From Microcaldota archaeon (lineage in GTDB: Archaea > Iainarchaeota > Iainarchaeia > JAADDC01), in contig JALTNN010000048.1 in assembly GCA_027000685.1 (NCBI GenBank), forward strand, positions 1 to 5,018: a DNA stretch of 5,018 nucleotides, written 5' to 3'. The first letter of the stretch is position 1, and each line of letters begins with the position of its first letter. The position numbers and the translations under genes were made by a program. Shown piece by piece: positions 1 through 5,018 of the stretch. The notes under the pieces were generated by a model. It was not told the DNA's origin and ran no database searches. It worked only from the letters and a program-made list of their open reading frames with translations.

Positions 1-76
1 GGAGGGCCCTCTGTAAGTCCTTGCAGAAACTACGTGTCCTCCTCCCCGGCTTTCTACTCGTCGTTATGAGTATCAT
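1..76 (-). CDS. Brix-domain ribosome biogenesis protein (Imp4-like), N-terminal fragment
   Basis: Only the first 25 codons lie in the window; the gene runs off the left edge. The ATG is at 76-74 and the product begins MILITTSRKPGRRTRSF, then CKDLQRAL. The I-T-T-S-R-K-P...RTRSF..DL pattern is the characteristic start of archaeal Brix proteins, relatives of eukaryotic Imp4, which act in rRNA processing and large-subunit assembly. The start overlaps the rpoP stop as ATGA, so translation is probably coupled. A GGTGGT purine-rich stretch lies about 10 nt upstream, inside rpoP. Position supports the call: in many archaea a Brix gene follows rpl37Ae and rpoP in this operon. The fragment is too short to judge the rest of the protein. 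Confidence 0.88.
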   Translation of the reverse strand, partial: MILITTSRKPGRRTRSFCKDLQRAL

Positions 77-207
77 TTTGCGATGACCACCTTCACCACA
101 GGGGGTCTCGCCTTGAGGATGATCCTACTCCCGCAGTATGGGCACCTAACGACTCCCCTCGGGAACTCGTCGAACTCCCTCTTACACTTCGGACAGTAGT
201 ACGTCAT
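73..207 (-). CDS. rpoP: DNA-directed RNA polymerase subunit P (Rpb12/RpoP-like zinc ribbon)
   Basis: A 44-residue protein starting at ATG 207-205 and ending at TGA 75-73, found by translating the minus strand directly. It starts MTYYCPKCKREF and continues with VVRCPYCGSRII, giving two CxxC pairs (C5/C8 and C22/C25) that form one zinc ribbon. The basic tail after residue 30 (LKARPPVVKVV) matches the arginine/lysine-rich C-terminus of RpoP/Rpb12. In archaeal RNA polymerase this small subunit sits with the RpoD/RpoN assembly platform and supports open-complex formation (family knowledge). The length is usual for archaeal RpoP (about 44-50 aa). The start overlaps the eL43 stop as ATGA, and GGTGA ends 4 nt upstream of the ATG inside the eL43 gene. 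Its stop in turn overlaps the Brix start. Confidence 0.93.
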   Translation of the reverse strand: MTYYCPKCKREFDEFPRGVVRCPYCGSRIILKARPPVVKVVIAK

Positions 208-470
208 GCTCTCACCTTGGACTCGATCATCCTGTCAATCTCCCTCTTCACGATCGTCCTCGGGACGTATGCCCCGCCGGCGAAGACGGCACCGCACTTG
301 GAGCACCTCCATATCGCTGTCCCAACCCTCTTCACCCTCTTTGCACCACACACGGGGCAGGGATGCTTAGCCCTCTGGACGACCTCTATCTTCTTCACGA
401 GGTTCCTTATCTTCAGGCCGTACCTCGGCCCGAACCTCCCGGCGGGACCCACCTTCTTAGTCCTTCCCAT
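204..470 (-). CDS. rpl37ae: 50S ribosomal protein L37Ae (eL43)
   Basis: An 88-residue basic protein. The N-terminus MGRTKKVGPAGRFGPRYG is the typical eL43 start, rich in Gly, Arg and Lys for rRNA contact. A zinc ribbon follows with C38-P-V-C41 and C56-S-K-C59, then the conserved segment AGGAYVPRT. eL43 is a large-subunit protein shared by archaea and eukaryotes and absent from bacteria. Length is normal. The ATG at 470-468 lies inside the last codons of rrp42 (14 bp overlap). The region upstream (484-473) reads GGAGGCGGTGGG, a good match to the archaeal anti-Shine-Dalgarno, which supports this start. Its stop overlaps the rpoP start as ATGA. Confidence 0.96.
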   Translation of the reverse strand: MGRTKKVGPAGRFGPRYGLKIRNLVKKIEVVQRAKHPCPVCGAKRVKRVGTAIWRCSKCGAVFAGGAYVPRTIVKREIDRMIESKVRA

Positions 471-1266
471 GGCCCACCGCCTCCTTCACTAACTTCCTCA
501 TCTCCCTACCCTTTTTAATGGCTTCATCCGCCATGAAGGAGAGCTCTCCCTTTGAGAACGAGCCAGCTCCACCCTTCTGCATCGCCACTATACTTCCATC
601 ATCCACGGTGGCTATGCTCATCCTTGCGTCGAAGGCGTGCTCCTCTTCAATTCTCGGATCCACCATTATGAGCTTCCCTATCTTCACGAAAGTCGTGTAG
701 ATGGGGATCTCGTTTAACTTCAGCTTCCTCTCGTACTCGTGTCTCACTATCTGATCGTCCTCCACCCTTGGGACCTTTGCATCGAGGAGCGCGGCTGCTG
801 ACGCGAGCGACGCGGCGTCTATGAGGTTCCCGTTGTCGTCGAGGACCCTCATGTCGAGGAAGAGGAGGTAGACGAGCTCCCCCTCCCTTATGACAAACTC
901 CTTCATGTCGAGGGCGTTGCTCTCCCTTATGGATCTGTCTATGACCCTTGCCAGCTCGATGGCCTCCTCGTCGGGCGGGCCGGGTTCTGCCGAGGGGGAG
1001 GAGTGTGGCAGTATCTCTGCGTCCACGAGCAGGGCGCCCTCGTCGGGCCTATCCGGGTACGGGGCGCCGAGCTCGAACTTCACACCGGCCACCACCTTCG
1101 TCCCCCCGAGGTTCACGAGTGCAGACCCGTCCGCGTTATATACCACACCCGTCTCTATGGACGCTGGTCTGTAGTCTAGGAGAGCCCTCCTATCTATCCT
1201 GAAGCCCCTGAGAGCGAGCTTCCTCACCTTATCCGACGTGAACTCCCACACAAACTCATTCATCAT
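457..1266 (-). CDS. rrp42: Exosome complex component Rrp42 (non-catalytic RNase PH-like subunit)
   Basis: About 269 residues with an RNase PH fold. Archaeal Rrp42 alternates with Rrp41 in the hexameric exosome ring; it has no active site of its own but helps bind RNA for 3'-5' phosphorolysis by Rrp41. Visible signatures are RIDRR near residue 25 (usually RxDGR), the strand ALVNLGGTKVVAGVKFELG, the diagnostic Rrp42 segment EPGPPDEEAIELARVIDRSIRES around residues 94-116, and DDNGNLIDAA near 143. The N-terminal extension and length (about 260-275 aa) are normal for Rrp42. Start choice: GTG 1272, ATG 1266 and ATG 1263 are in frame. GAGGGTGA at 1280-1273 abuts the GTG directly but lies 6 nt from ATG 1266, so I prefer 1266; GTG 1272 would add two residues. 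It overlaps the end of rrp41 by 11 bp and the start of rpl37ae by 14 bp. Confidence 0.96.
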   Translation of the reverse strand: MMNEFVWEFTSDKVRKLALRGFRIDRRALLDYRPASIETGVVYNADGSALVNLGGTKVVAGVKFELGAPYPDRPDEGALLVDAEILPHSSPSAEPGPPDEEAIELARVIDRSIRESNALDMKEFVIREGELVYLLFLDMRVLDDNGNLIDAASLASAAALLDAKVPRVEDDQIVRHEYERKLKLNEIPIYTTFVKIGKLIMVDPRIEEEHAFDARMSIATVDDGSIVAMQKGGAGSFSKGELSFMADEAIKKGREMRKLVKEAVGHGKD

Positions 1267-2170
1267 TTCCACTCACCCTCTCATACTTTCTCAGGAGAGC
1301 CTCCCTCTGGATCCTGTTTATCTCCTTCGCCTTCCTTATCCCGAGCTCCAGCATCTCCTCGAGCTCCTCCCTCGAAACCCTTCCGTCCATCTGGAGGAGC
1401 GTGAACTCCTCCTTCCTCGGGAGAACTACCATGGGAAGGTCTACAGCCCCCTCCATGTCTTCCTCCTTCTTGTTGAGGTCCGCCACTATGGCACAGTTTC
1501 CGTCGCTACATATCTTACCCACTGCCACGGCGGCCGGGAGGTCTCTCATTGGTATCCCGGCGTCGGCGAGGGCAACAGAGGCCGCAGTAAGGGCGGCGAC
1601 CCTCGTCCCGGCATCGGCGGAAATGACCTCGGCGAAGACGTCTATCATCGTCATGGGAAACTCCTCGAGGAAGAGGACCTTCTCCAGGGCAAGCCTCGAC
1701 ACCATGGAGATCTCCGTCTCCCTCCTCGACGGCTTAGGGCTCTTCCTCTCAGGAACCGAGAAGGGGCTCATGGTGTAGCGGTATCTTAAGATCGCCCTGT
1801 AGGGGGACGCCTCGTGGCGGGGAATGGGCTCCCTCGGGCCATATACAGCCACAAACACCTTGTTACCCCTGAGGTACTCCCTGACGACCTCGACATCCTT
1901 GAGCTCATCTATGAGCTTCCACAGCGGCTTCGGGAACTCGGCGAGGACGTGGTCCTCCCTTCTCTCCACCACGGAGACCATGGGCCACTTCTCTGACCAC
2001 TTGGAGAGCTTCTTCTCCTCCTGGGCGGGAACTTTTACGAGCCTTATGGTGGTTCCCCACTCCAGGTAGGCCGAGCCATCTGCCCTGTCAAGGACACCCG
2101 CCTCTATCCTTATGGTGTCCCTGAGGTCCTCATAACTCCTCCCATCAGGCCTGATTACCTCTCCTGCCAT
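1256..2170 (-). CDS. rrp41: Exosome complex component Rrp41 (catalytic RNase PH-like subunit) with internal insertion
   Basis: A 304-residue protein, well above the roughly 240-250 usual for archaeal Rrp41. It is the phosphorolytic 3'-5' exoribonuclease subunit of the exosome, paired with Rrp42. The product begins MAGEVIRPDGRSYEDLR, then GVLDRADGSAYLEWG (residues 26-39), the usual Rrp41 start. About 62 extra residues follow (42-103) before the family sequence resumes at KVFVAVYGPRE (104-114). Expected functional residues are present: SRR (R149, R150) for RNA/phosphate, ADAGTR (185-190) for phosphate, and D238 and D244, which by alignment from memory match catalytic D182 and D188 of Sulfolobus Rrp41. 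ALADAGIPMRDL (200-211) and TLLQMDG (257-263) are further family marks. A small CSDGNC addition (221-226) precedes the active-site strand. The protein therefore looks catalytically competent but remodelled. The ATG lies 26 bp inside rrp4, behind a strong Shine-Dalgarno sequence. Confidence 0.96.
   Translation of the reverse strand: MAGEVIRPDGRSYEDLRDTIRIEAGVLDRADGSAYLEWGTTIRLVKVPAQEEKKLSKWSEKWPMVSVVERREDHVLAEFPKPLWKLIDELKDVEVVREYLRGNKVFVAVYGPREPIPRHEASPYRAILRYRYTMSPFSVPERKSPKPSRRETEISMVSRLALEKVLFLEEFPMTMIDVFAEVISADAGTRVAALTAASVALADAGIPMRDLPAAVAVGKICSDGNCAIVADLNKKEEDMEGAVDLPMVVLPRKEEFTLLQMDGRVSREELEEMLELGIRKAKEINRIQREALLRKYERVSGNDE
1273..1280 (-). promoter_or_regulatory. Ribosome-binding site for rrp42, inside rrp41
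   Basis: The minus strand reads GAGGGTGA here, a strong match to the archaeal anti-Shine-Dalgarno. It lies within the last codons of rrp41. Its spacing (6 nt to ATG 1266, none to GTG 1272) favours the ATG as the rrp42 start. Confidence 0.6.
1862..2047 (-). other. In-frame insertion of about 62 codons within rrp41
   Basis: These bases encode Rrp41 residues 42-103, which have no counterpart in the Rrp41 sequences I can recall. The family pattern EWG-NT-KV-AVYGPRE is interrupted after EWGTT and resumes at KVFVAVYGPRE. The extra segment is highly charged. It contains W58, W62 and W84, a likely strand (VSVVERRE, 66-72) and a likely helix (PKPLWKLIDELKDVEVVREY, 80-99). Third codon positions are mostly G or C, as in the rest of the gene, and the frame is open, so it looks like translated protein rather than an intron. 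It is far too short for an intein and shows no splicing motifs. The exact edges are uncertain by a few residues. Confidence 0.75.
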
Positions 2171-2783
2171 GCATCTCCTCCTCGATGAATTTCGTTATTC
2201 TATCTGTCAATCCTGAGGTGTGAGCCTCCTGCTCAATCTTGAATATGGCCTCCTTCGCGATGTCAGCGTTCTTCCCGTACAGCCATATCCTTCCGTTTGC
2301 CCCCACCATTATGGTGACGCCTGTGAGGGTCTGGAGGAGGTTCAGCATGCTCCTCTTCTTCCCTATAACCCTCGGTATCTTCTTCGGGTTAATGGTTATG
2401 AGCTCCCCTCCCCTGAGAATGTTTCCCTTCTCAAGGAGGGCGTTCTTGACGGCGTCCACCCTCTTCACGGTGGCTATTATGACGTCTCCGTAGCTCGCCT
2501 CCTCTGAGAGTTCCTCATTGGGAAGAAACGCCTTGTAGGGCGAATTGAGGTCAATGTCGTACCCGGGTATCTTCACATCTACCACTATCCCGATGACGGG
2601 GTCTCCCTCCCGGGGGATGTACCTCCCCTCGAGGGGGATGACCCTGGCAACCCCCTCTTTCACCTCTGCGAGCCCCACGACCTTCGAGTACACCTTTCCG
2701 CCTTCCACGTAGACGTTGGGCCCGAGCTTGACCTTCTCCTCCGTTATCAGGTCTCCCGGAACCACGAGCCACCTCTCGCTCAT
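2145..2783 (-). CDS. rrp4: Exosome complex RNA-binding protein Rrp4
   Basis: A 212-residue cap subunit that sits on the Rrp41/Rrp42 ring and threads RNA towards the active sites. Domains in order: an N-terminal beta domain with the family start VVPGDLITEE (7-16); an S1 RNA-binding domain from about 58 to 120, opening with REGDPVIGIVVDV; and a KH domain from about 128 to 190 containing PKKIPRVIGKKRSMLNLL and the NGRIW motif (163-167). The KH loop is GKKR rather than classical GxxG; archaeal Rrp4 often departs from the consensus here, so this need not mean lost function. The length is somewhat short of, but within, the usual archaeal range. The presence of KH, and not a zinc ribbon, separates it from Csl4, which is not in this window. 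The ATG overlaps the SBDS stop as ATGA, and its 3' end overlaps rrp41 by 26 bp. Confidence 0.96.
   Translation of the reverse strand: MSERWLVVPGDLITEEKVKLGPNVYVEGGKVYSKVVGLAEVKEGVARVIPLEGRYIPREGDPVIGIVVDVKIPGYDIDLNSPYKAFLPNEELSEEASYGDVIIATVKRVDAVKNALLEKGNILRGGELITINPKKIPRVIGKKRSMLNLLQTLTGVTIMVGANGRIWLYGKNADIAKEAIFKIEQEAHTSGLTDRITKFIEEEMHGRRGNQA
2173..2181 (-). promoter_or_regulatory. Ribosome-binding site for rrp41, inside rrp4
   Basis: The minus strand reads GGAGGAGAT here, with GGAGG ending 6 nt before the rrp41 ATG. The site is formed by the run of GAG codons for E201-E203 plus the following Met codon of Rrp4, so one sequence serves both as codons and as ribosome-binding site. It supports the 2170 start. 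Confidence 0.65.
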
Positions 2784-3472
2784 TCTACCAACCTCGTCTT
2801 AACGTCCCCCTTAGTGAGGTCGTTGAGGGCCTTCAGGAACTCGTCCGTGAGCCCTGCGGGAACCTCCACAACAACTTGGAGGGACCCGTCGTTCAGATAC
2901 TTCTCACGGATTATTTTAAATGACTTGAGCTTCCCGTAGGCCTTTCCCACGTACTGAGGGGGTATTACCGCCTCGATTTTCCTCGTCTCGATCTTTATGG
3001 GTATGACCCGTTTTATCTTCTCCACAACCGCCTGAACTTGCTCCTCTGCCGGCTTGAAGATATCCACGTTCACCCTCGCTTCCTCCATGGCCCTTAGAAT
3101 TCTCTCGACAGGATGCGGGGTATTGGTCTGGGGATTTATGGCCCTCTGGGCTATTATCGTCGCGATCTTTTTCCTCTTCTCCTCTAGCATCCTCCTCCTC
3201 TGCTCGGTGGTAAGGTGGAGGTCTCCCTTGAGGACTATGATTCTCGCCACCTCATAGGGATCAGTCGTTCCGAACGCCCTGTGGAGCTCTTCCGCCGAGG
3301 CCCTCTCCCCCTTCCTCGCGTCCCTAAATATCTCTACAGCGGCGAGCATCTCGTCGAGGTCAACGTCCTTCCCCTGCTTCAGGTCCCACGCGAGGTCAGG
3401 ATCTGCCAGGATCTCGAACCTCTCCCCGCCCTTCTCATACCTGATCACGATTGCCTTGTCAAGGGATACCAA
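2780..3472 (-). CDS. sdo1: Ribosome maturation protein SBDS (Sdo1)
   Basis: A 230-residue protein, normal for archaeal SBDS. It is the orthologue of the human Shwachman-Bodian-Diamond protein; in eukaryotes this works with the GTPase EFL1 to remove eIF6 from the 60S subunit, and a related late large-subunit role is inferred in archaea. Three domains are visible: the N-terminal FYSH domain (about 1-88; MVSLDKAIVIRYEKGGERFE, then FRDARKGERAS), a helical middle domain (about 89-160; TTEQRRRMLEEKRKKI and the diagnostic NPQTNTPHPVERI at 113-125), and a ferredoxin-like C-terminal domain (161-230). The start is TTG at 3472-3470; it yields the conserved MVSLDKA, no in-frame ATG or GTG lies just upstream, and GGGGTGA ends 4 nt before it. 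It begins 4 bp after the psmA stop and ends in an ATGA overlap with rrp4. Confidence 0.96.
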   Translation of the reverse strand: MVSLDKAIVIRYEKGGERFEILADPDLAWDLKQGKDVDLDEMLAAVEIFRDARKGERASAEELHRAFGTTDPYEVARIIVLKGDLHLTTEQRRRMLEEKRKKIATIIAQRAINPQTNTPHPVERILRAMEEARVNVDIFKPAEEQVQAVVEKIKRVIPIKIETRKIEAVIPPQYVGKAYGKLKSFKIIREKYLNDGSLQVVVEVPAGLTDEFLKALNDLTKGDVKTRLVE

Positions 3473-3476
3473 CGTC

Positions 3477-3483
3477 TCACCCC
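3477..3483 (-). promoter_or_regulatory. Ribosome-binding site deciding the TTG start of SBDS
   Basis: The minus strand reads GGGGTGA, overlapping the last codon and TGA stop of psmA and ending 4 nt before the TTG. It supports initiation at this non-ATG codon and re-initiation by ribosomes finishing psmA. Confidence 0.55.
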
Positions 3484-4190
3484 AGGTACCTCTCTATAAG
3501 CTTCTTGTCCACCTCTTTCAGCTCCATCTCGCTGTCAACGTATGCCATAGCGATTCTCTCGACGGTCAGCTCCTCCCCCTCCGGTATTCCGACCCTGAGA
3601 GCCTTTACAGCAAGCTCAACGGCCTCCTCGAGCTTCATGTCCTCCTTGTATTCCTTTTCAAATATTTCAACAGCCTCCTTCTTTCCAAAACCTATCGCCT
3701 CCGCCTTGTACTCCATGAGAGCCCCGCTCGGAACGGTCTCAAACAGCCTTGGTCTCTCGTAGAACCCACCGATGAGCATAACGACGCCGAACGGTCTGAT
3801 ACCTCCATACTGAGTGTATATCTGCTTGAGCTTCGCCACCTCCCTCGCGAGGTAGTGGACGGGGATGGGCTCCCCGTAGGTGAACCTGTACCTCTCTGCC
3901 ACATCTCTCGCATACTCCACGAGGGCCCTCGAGTCGCCAACAATCCCAGAAGCGACAACTCCTATATGTCTATCTACCTGGAAGAGCTTCTCAACGGAAC
4001 CGCCGACTACGAGTCTGCTCGTCACCCTCTTGTCGGCTGCGAGGAGCACGCCGTCCTTATATACAATGCCGAGGCCGAGCGTTCCCATGTCAGCCGCCTT
4101 CGTGGCATACTCTACCTGGTAGAGCTTCCCCTCAGGGGAGAAGAGGGTTATGGCCCTGTCATAGGCCGCCGCGCCAGAAAGCGGATACAT
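3477..4190 (-). CDS. psmA: Proteasome subunit alpha
   Basis: A 237-residue alpha subunit of the archaeal 20S proteasome. Seven-membered alpha rings cap the proteolytic beta rings and gate substrate entry. The N-terminal gate motif AYDRAITLFSPEG (Y10, D11, R12) is intact, followed by LYQVEYA (23-29). The lysine of the pocket that binds the HbYX tails of the activating ATPase (K66 in Thermoplasma) corresponds to K68 in GGSVEKLF. The segment YTQYGGIRPFGV (125-136) and EYKAEAIGFGK (160-170) are typical of the family. There is no N-terminal propeptide or catalytic threonine, which excludes a beta subunit. Length is normal. The ATG is at 4190-4188, preceded by GGGTGGTG about 7 nt upstream. It is the first gene of the tightly packed cluster, and psmA next to SBDS and the exosome genes is a recurrent archaeal arrangement. 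Confidence 0.97.
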   Translation of the reverse strand: MYPLSGAAAYDRAITLFSPEGKLYQVEYATKAADMGTLGLGIVYKDGVLLAADKRVTSRLVVGGSVEKLFQVDRHIGVVASGIVGDSRALVEYARDVAERYRFTYGEPIPVHYLAREVAKLKQIYTQYGGIRPFGVVMLIGGFYERPRLFETVPSGALMEYKAEAIGFGKKEAVEIFEKEYKEDMKLEEAVELAVKALRVGIPEGEELTVERIAMAYVDSEMELKEVDKKLIERYLG

Positions 4191-4213
4191 GATATTACAC
4201 CACCCTCGAAGGT

Positions 4214-4220
4214 CTTAAAT
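4214..4220 (-). promoter_or_regulatory. Possible TATA-like element upstream of psmA
   Basis: The minus strand reads ATTTAAG in the 33 bp gap between rtcB and psmA, centred about 27 nt before the psmA ATG. Archaeal TATA boxes lie about 25 nt before the transcription start, so this would give an almost leaderless psmA transcript. The match to the archaeal TATA consensus is weak and a nearby Shine-Dalgarno-like GGGTGGTG argues for at least some leader. It is the only AT-rich stretch between genes in the window. psmA could equally be read through from rtcB. Confidence 0.25.
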
Positions 4221-4223
4221 GGT

Positions 4224-5018
4224 TCATCCCTTCACCACTCCCAGCGGGACATTCCTGCTCACGGGCCTCGAAATCCCGCTGAGATCGACGGATCTTATCA
4301 CCTCGTCCACGTCTTTGTAGGCTCCGGGCGCCTCCTCTGCGAGCACCTTGAAGGACACTGCCCTCACCGTCTTCCCCATGGACTCCAGCATCCTCTGTAT
4401 CTCCTCTCCCCTCCACCTCTTCTTCGCAGCCGTCCTCGAGAGAACCCTTCCAGCCCCGTGACACGTGCTCCCGAACGTCTCCTCCATAGCGGTGTTCGTG
4501 CCTACGAGTATATAGGAGGCCGTTCCCATACTCCCCGGTATAAGCACGGGTTGTCCCACGTCCCTGTAAACCTCGGGGACCTCCTCTCTACCCGGGGCGA
4601 ATGCCCTCGTTGCCCCCTTTCTATGTACCACGAGCTCCCTTCCCTTGTGTTCCTCGATCTTGGCTATGTTGTGAGCAACGTCATAGAGAACCTTCATTCC
4701 AAGGTCCTCCGGATCCCTCTTGAAGACCTGAGCAAAGCTCTCCCTCACCCAGTGGGTTATGAGCTGCCTGTTCGTGAAGGCAAAGTTGACGGCTGCCTTC
4801 ATGGCAGAAAAGTAATCTTGGGCCTCCCTTGTCTTGAAGGGAACTGCGGCAAGTTGCTTGTCAGGCACATTCATCCCGTACTTCCTCATGGCCTTTTCCA
4901 TCACCCTGAGGTAGTCCGACGCGATCTGGTGACCAAAGCCACGGCTCCCCGTGTGTATCATCACAACAACCTGACCCTCGAACAGCCCGAAGGCCTCCGC
5001 CACCGACGGGTTGAATAC
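4224..5018 (-). CDS. rtcB: RNA-splicing ligase RtcB, C-terminal part
   Basis: The C-terminal 264 residues of a protein usually about 480 long; the frame is open to the right edge, so the true start lies outside the window and the GTG at 5003 is internal. RtcB joins RNA 2',3'-cyclic phosphate or 3'-phosphate ends to 5'-OH ends using GTP and Mn2+; in archaea it seals tRNA exons after intron removal. Conserved motifs, counting from the right edge: [12 protein letters not shown] (metal-binding His at 22), [13 protein letters not shown] (metal-binding His at 116), [12 protein letters not shown] (162-173), and TCHGAGR, whose His at 187 matches the residue guanylylated by GTP (H404 in Pyrococcus horikoshii). 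It ends in the family-typical PLGVVKG. The cysteine and first histidine of the metal site fall outside the window. No intein interrupts the visible part. Confidence 0.96.
   Translation of the reverse strand, partial: VFNPSVAEAFGLFEGQVVVMIHTGSRGFGHQIASDYLRVMEKAMRKYGMNVPDKQLAAVPFKTREAQDYFSAMKAAVNFAFTNRQLITHWVRESFAQVFKRDPEDLGMKVLYDVAHNIAKIEEHKGRELVVHRKGATRAFAPGREEVPEVYRDVGQPVLIPGSMGTASYILVGTNTAMEETFGSTCHGAGRVLSRTAAKKRWRGEEIQRMLESMGKTVRAVSFKVLAEEAPGAYKDVDEVIRSVDLSGISRPVSRNVPLGVVKG

Noticed and set aside
217..492. Plus-strand open frame of 91 codons opposite rpl37ae
   Set aside because: It mirrors the eL43 gene exactly, has no recognisable motif, and eL43 is unmistakable on the other strand.
1238..1789. 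Open frame of 183 codons on the plus strand opposite rrp41 and rrp42
   Set aside because: It is antisense to two well-recognised genes, has low-complexity Leu/Arg/Pro-rich content, and results from the rarity of stop codons opposite GC-rich purine-loaded codons.
1862..2047. An intein or archaeal intron in rrp41
   Set aside because: The segment is far too short for an intein and lacks splice-junction Cys/Ser and His-Asn residues. The frame stays open with codon use like the rest of the gene, and I saw no bulge-helix-bulge structure, though I could not fold it computationally.
2551..2772. Minus-strand open frame of 73 codons inside rrp4
   Set aside because: It lies in another frame of rrp4 and encodes a Gly/Arg-rich low-complexity product; it is a shadow.
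4191..4223. Terminator between rtcB and psmA
   Set aside because: Only a four-base stem with a TCGA loop can be drawn, there is no run of U residues after it, and it overlaps the psmA ribosome-binding region.
4195..4464. Minus-strand open frame of 89 codons within the end of rtcB
   Set aside because: It is in a different frame from the conserved RtcB sequence and is Gly/Glu/Arg-rich with no family signature.
4224..5003. GTG at 5003 as the true start of rtcB
   Set aside because: The frame continues to the window edge (VFNPS before it), and starting there would remove the N-terminal half of RtcB, including the metal-site cysteine and first histidine.
1..5018. CRISPR array, tRNA or rRNA genes, insertion sequences or other mobile elements
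   Set aside because: No direct-repeat array, cloverleaf, rRNA signature, transposase or terminal inverted repeats were seen; conserved genes cover nearly the whole window.

Overview
The window is an archaeal chromosome segment, read almost entirely from the minus strand. It carries most of the conserved archaeal 'exosome superoperon'. The gene set is exclusively archaeal: an Rrp4/Rrp41/Rrp42 exosome, an SBDS protein, a 20S proteasome alpha subunit, eL43 (L37Ae), RNA polymerase subunit P and an archaeal Brix protein. Frequent AGG/AGA arginine and ATA isoleucine codons, proteins rich in Glu, Lys and Arg, and a strongly purine-rich coding strand suggest a thermophile. I cannot place the lineage from sequence alone.

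In transcription order (right to left) the genes are: the C-terminal half of the RNA ligase RtcB (4224-5018, cut by the window edge); a 33 bp gap holding the only plausible internal promoter; proteasome alpha psmA (3477-4190); SBDS/Sdo1 (2780-3472, TTG start); exosome cap subunit Rrp4 (2145-2783); catalytic exosome subunit Rrp41 (1256-2170); non-catalytic exosome subunit Rrp42 (457-1266); zinc-ribbon ribosomal protein eL43 (204-470); RNA polymerase subunit P (73-207, 44 aa); and the first 25 codons of a Brix-domain ribosome-biogenesis protein (1-76, cut by the window edge). After psmA every gene either overlaps the next by 4 to 26 bp or is separated by 4 bp. Ribosome-binding sites therefore lie inside the upstream genes, and the genes are probably translationally coupled. 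No stretch longer than 33 bp lacks a gene.

Together the products couple RNA 3'-end decay and processing (exosome), RNA joining (RtcB), ribosome assembly (SBDS, Brix, eL43), transcription (RpoP) and protein turnover (proteasome).

The gene content is well known. The one clearly unusual element is an in-frame insertion of about 62 residues in Rrp41 (bases 1862-2047). It splits the conserved N-terminal RNase PH hairpin just before the loop expected to lie near the RNA pore, while the catalytic residues stay intact. Smaller oddities are a Cys-x4-Cys addition beside the Rrp41 active-site strand, a GKKR loop in the Rrp4 KH domain, and rtcB as the upstream neighbour.
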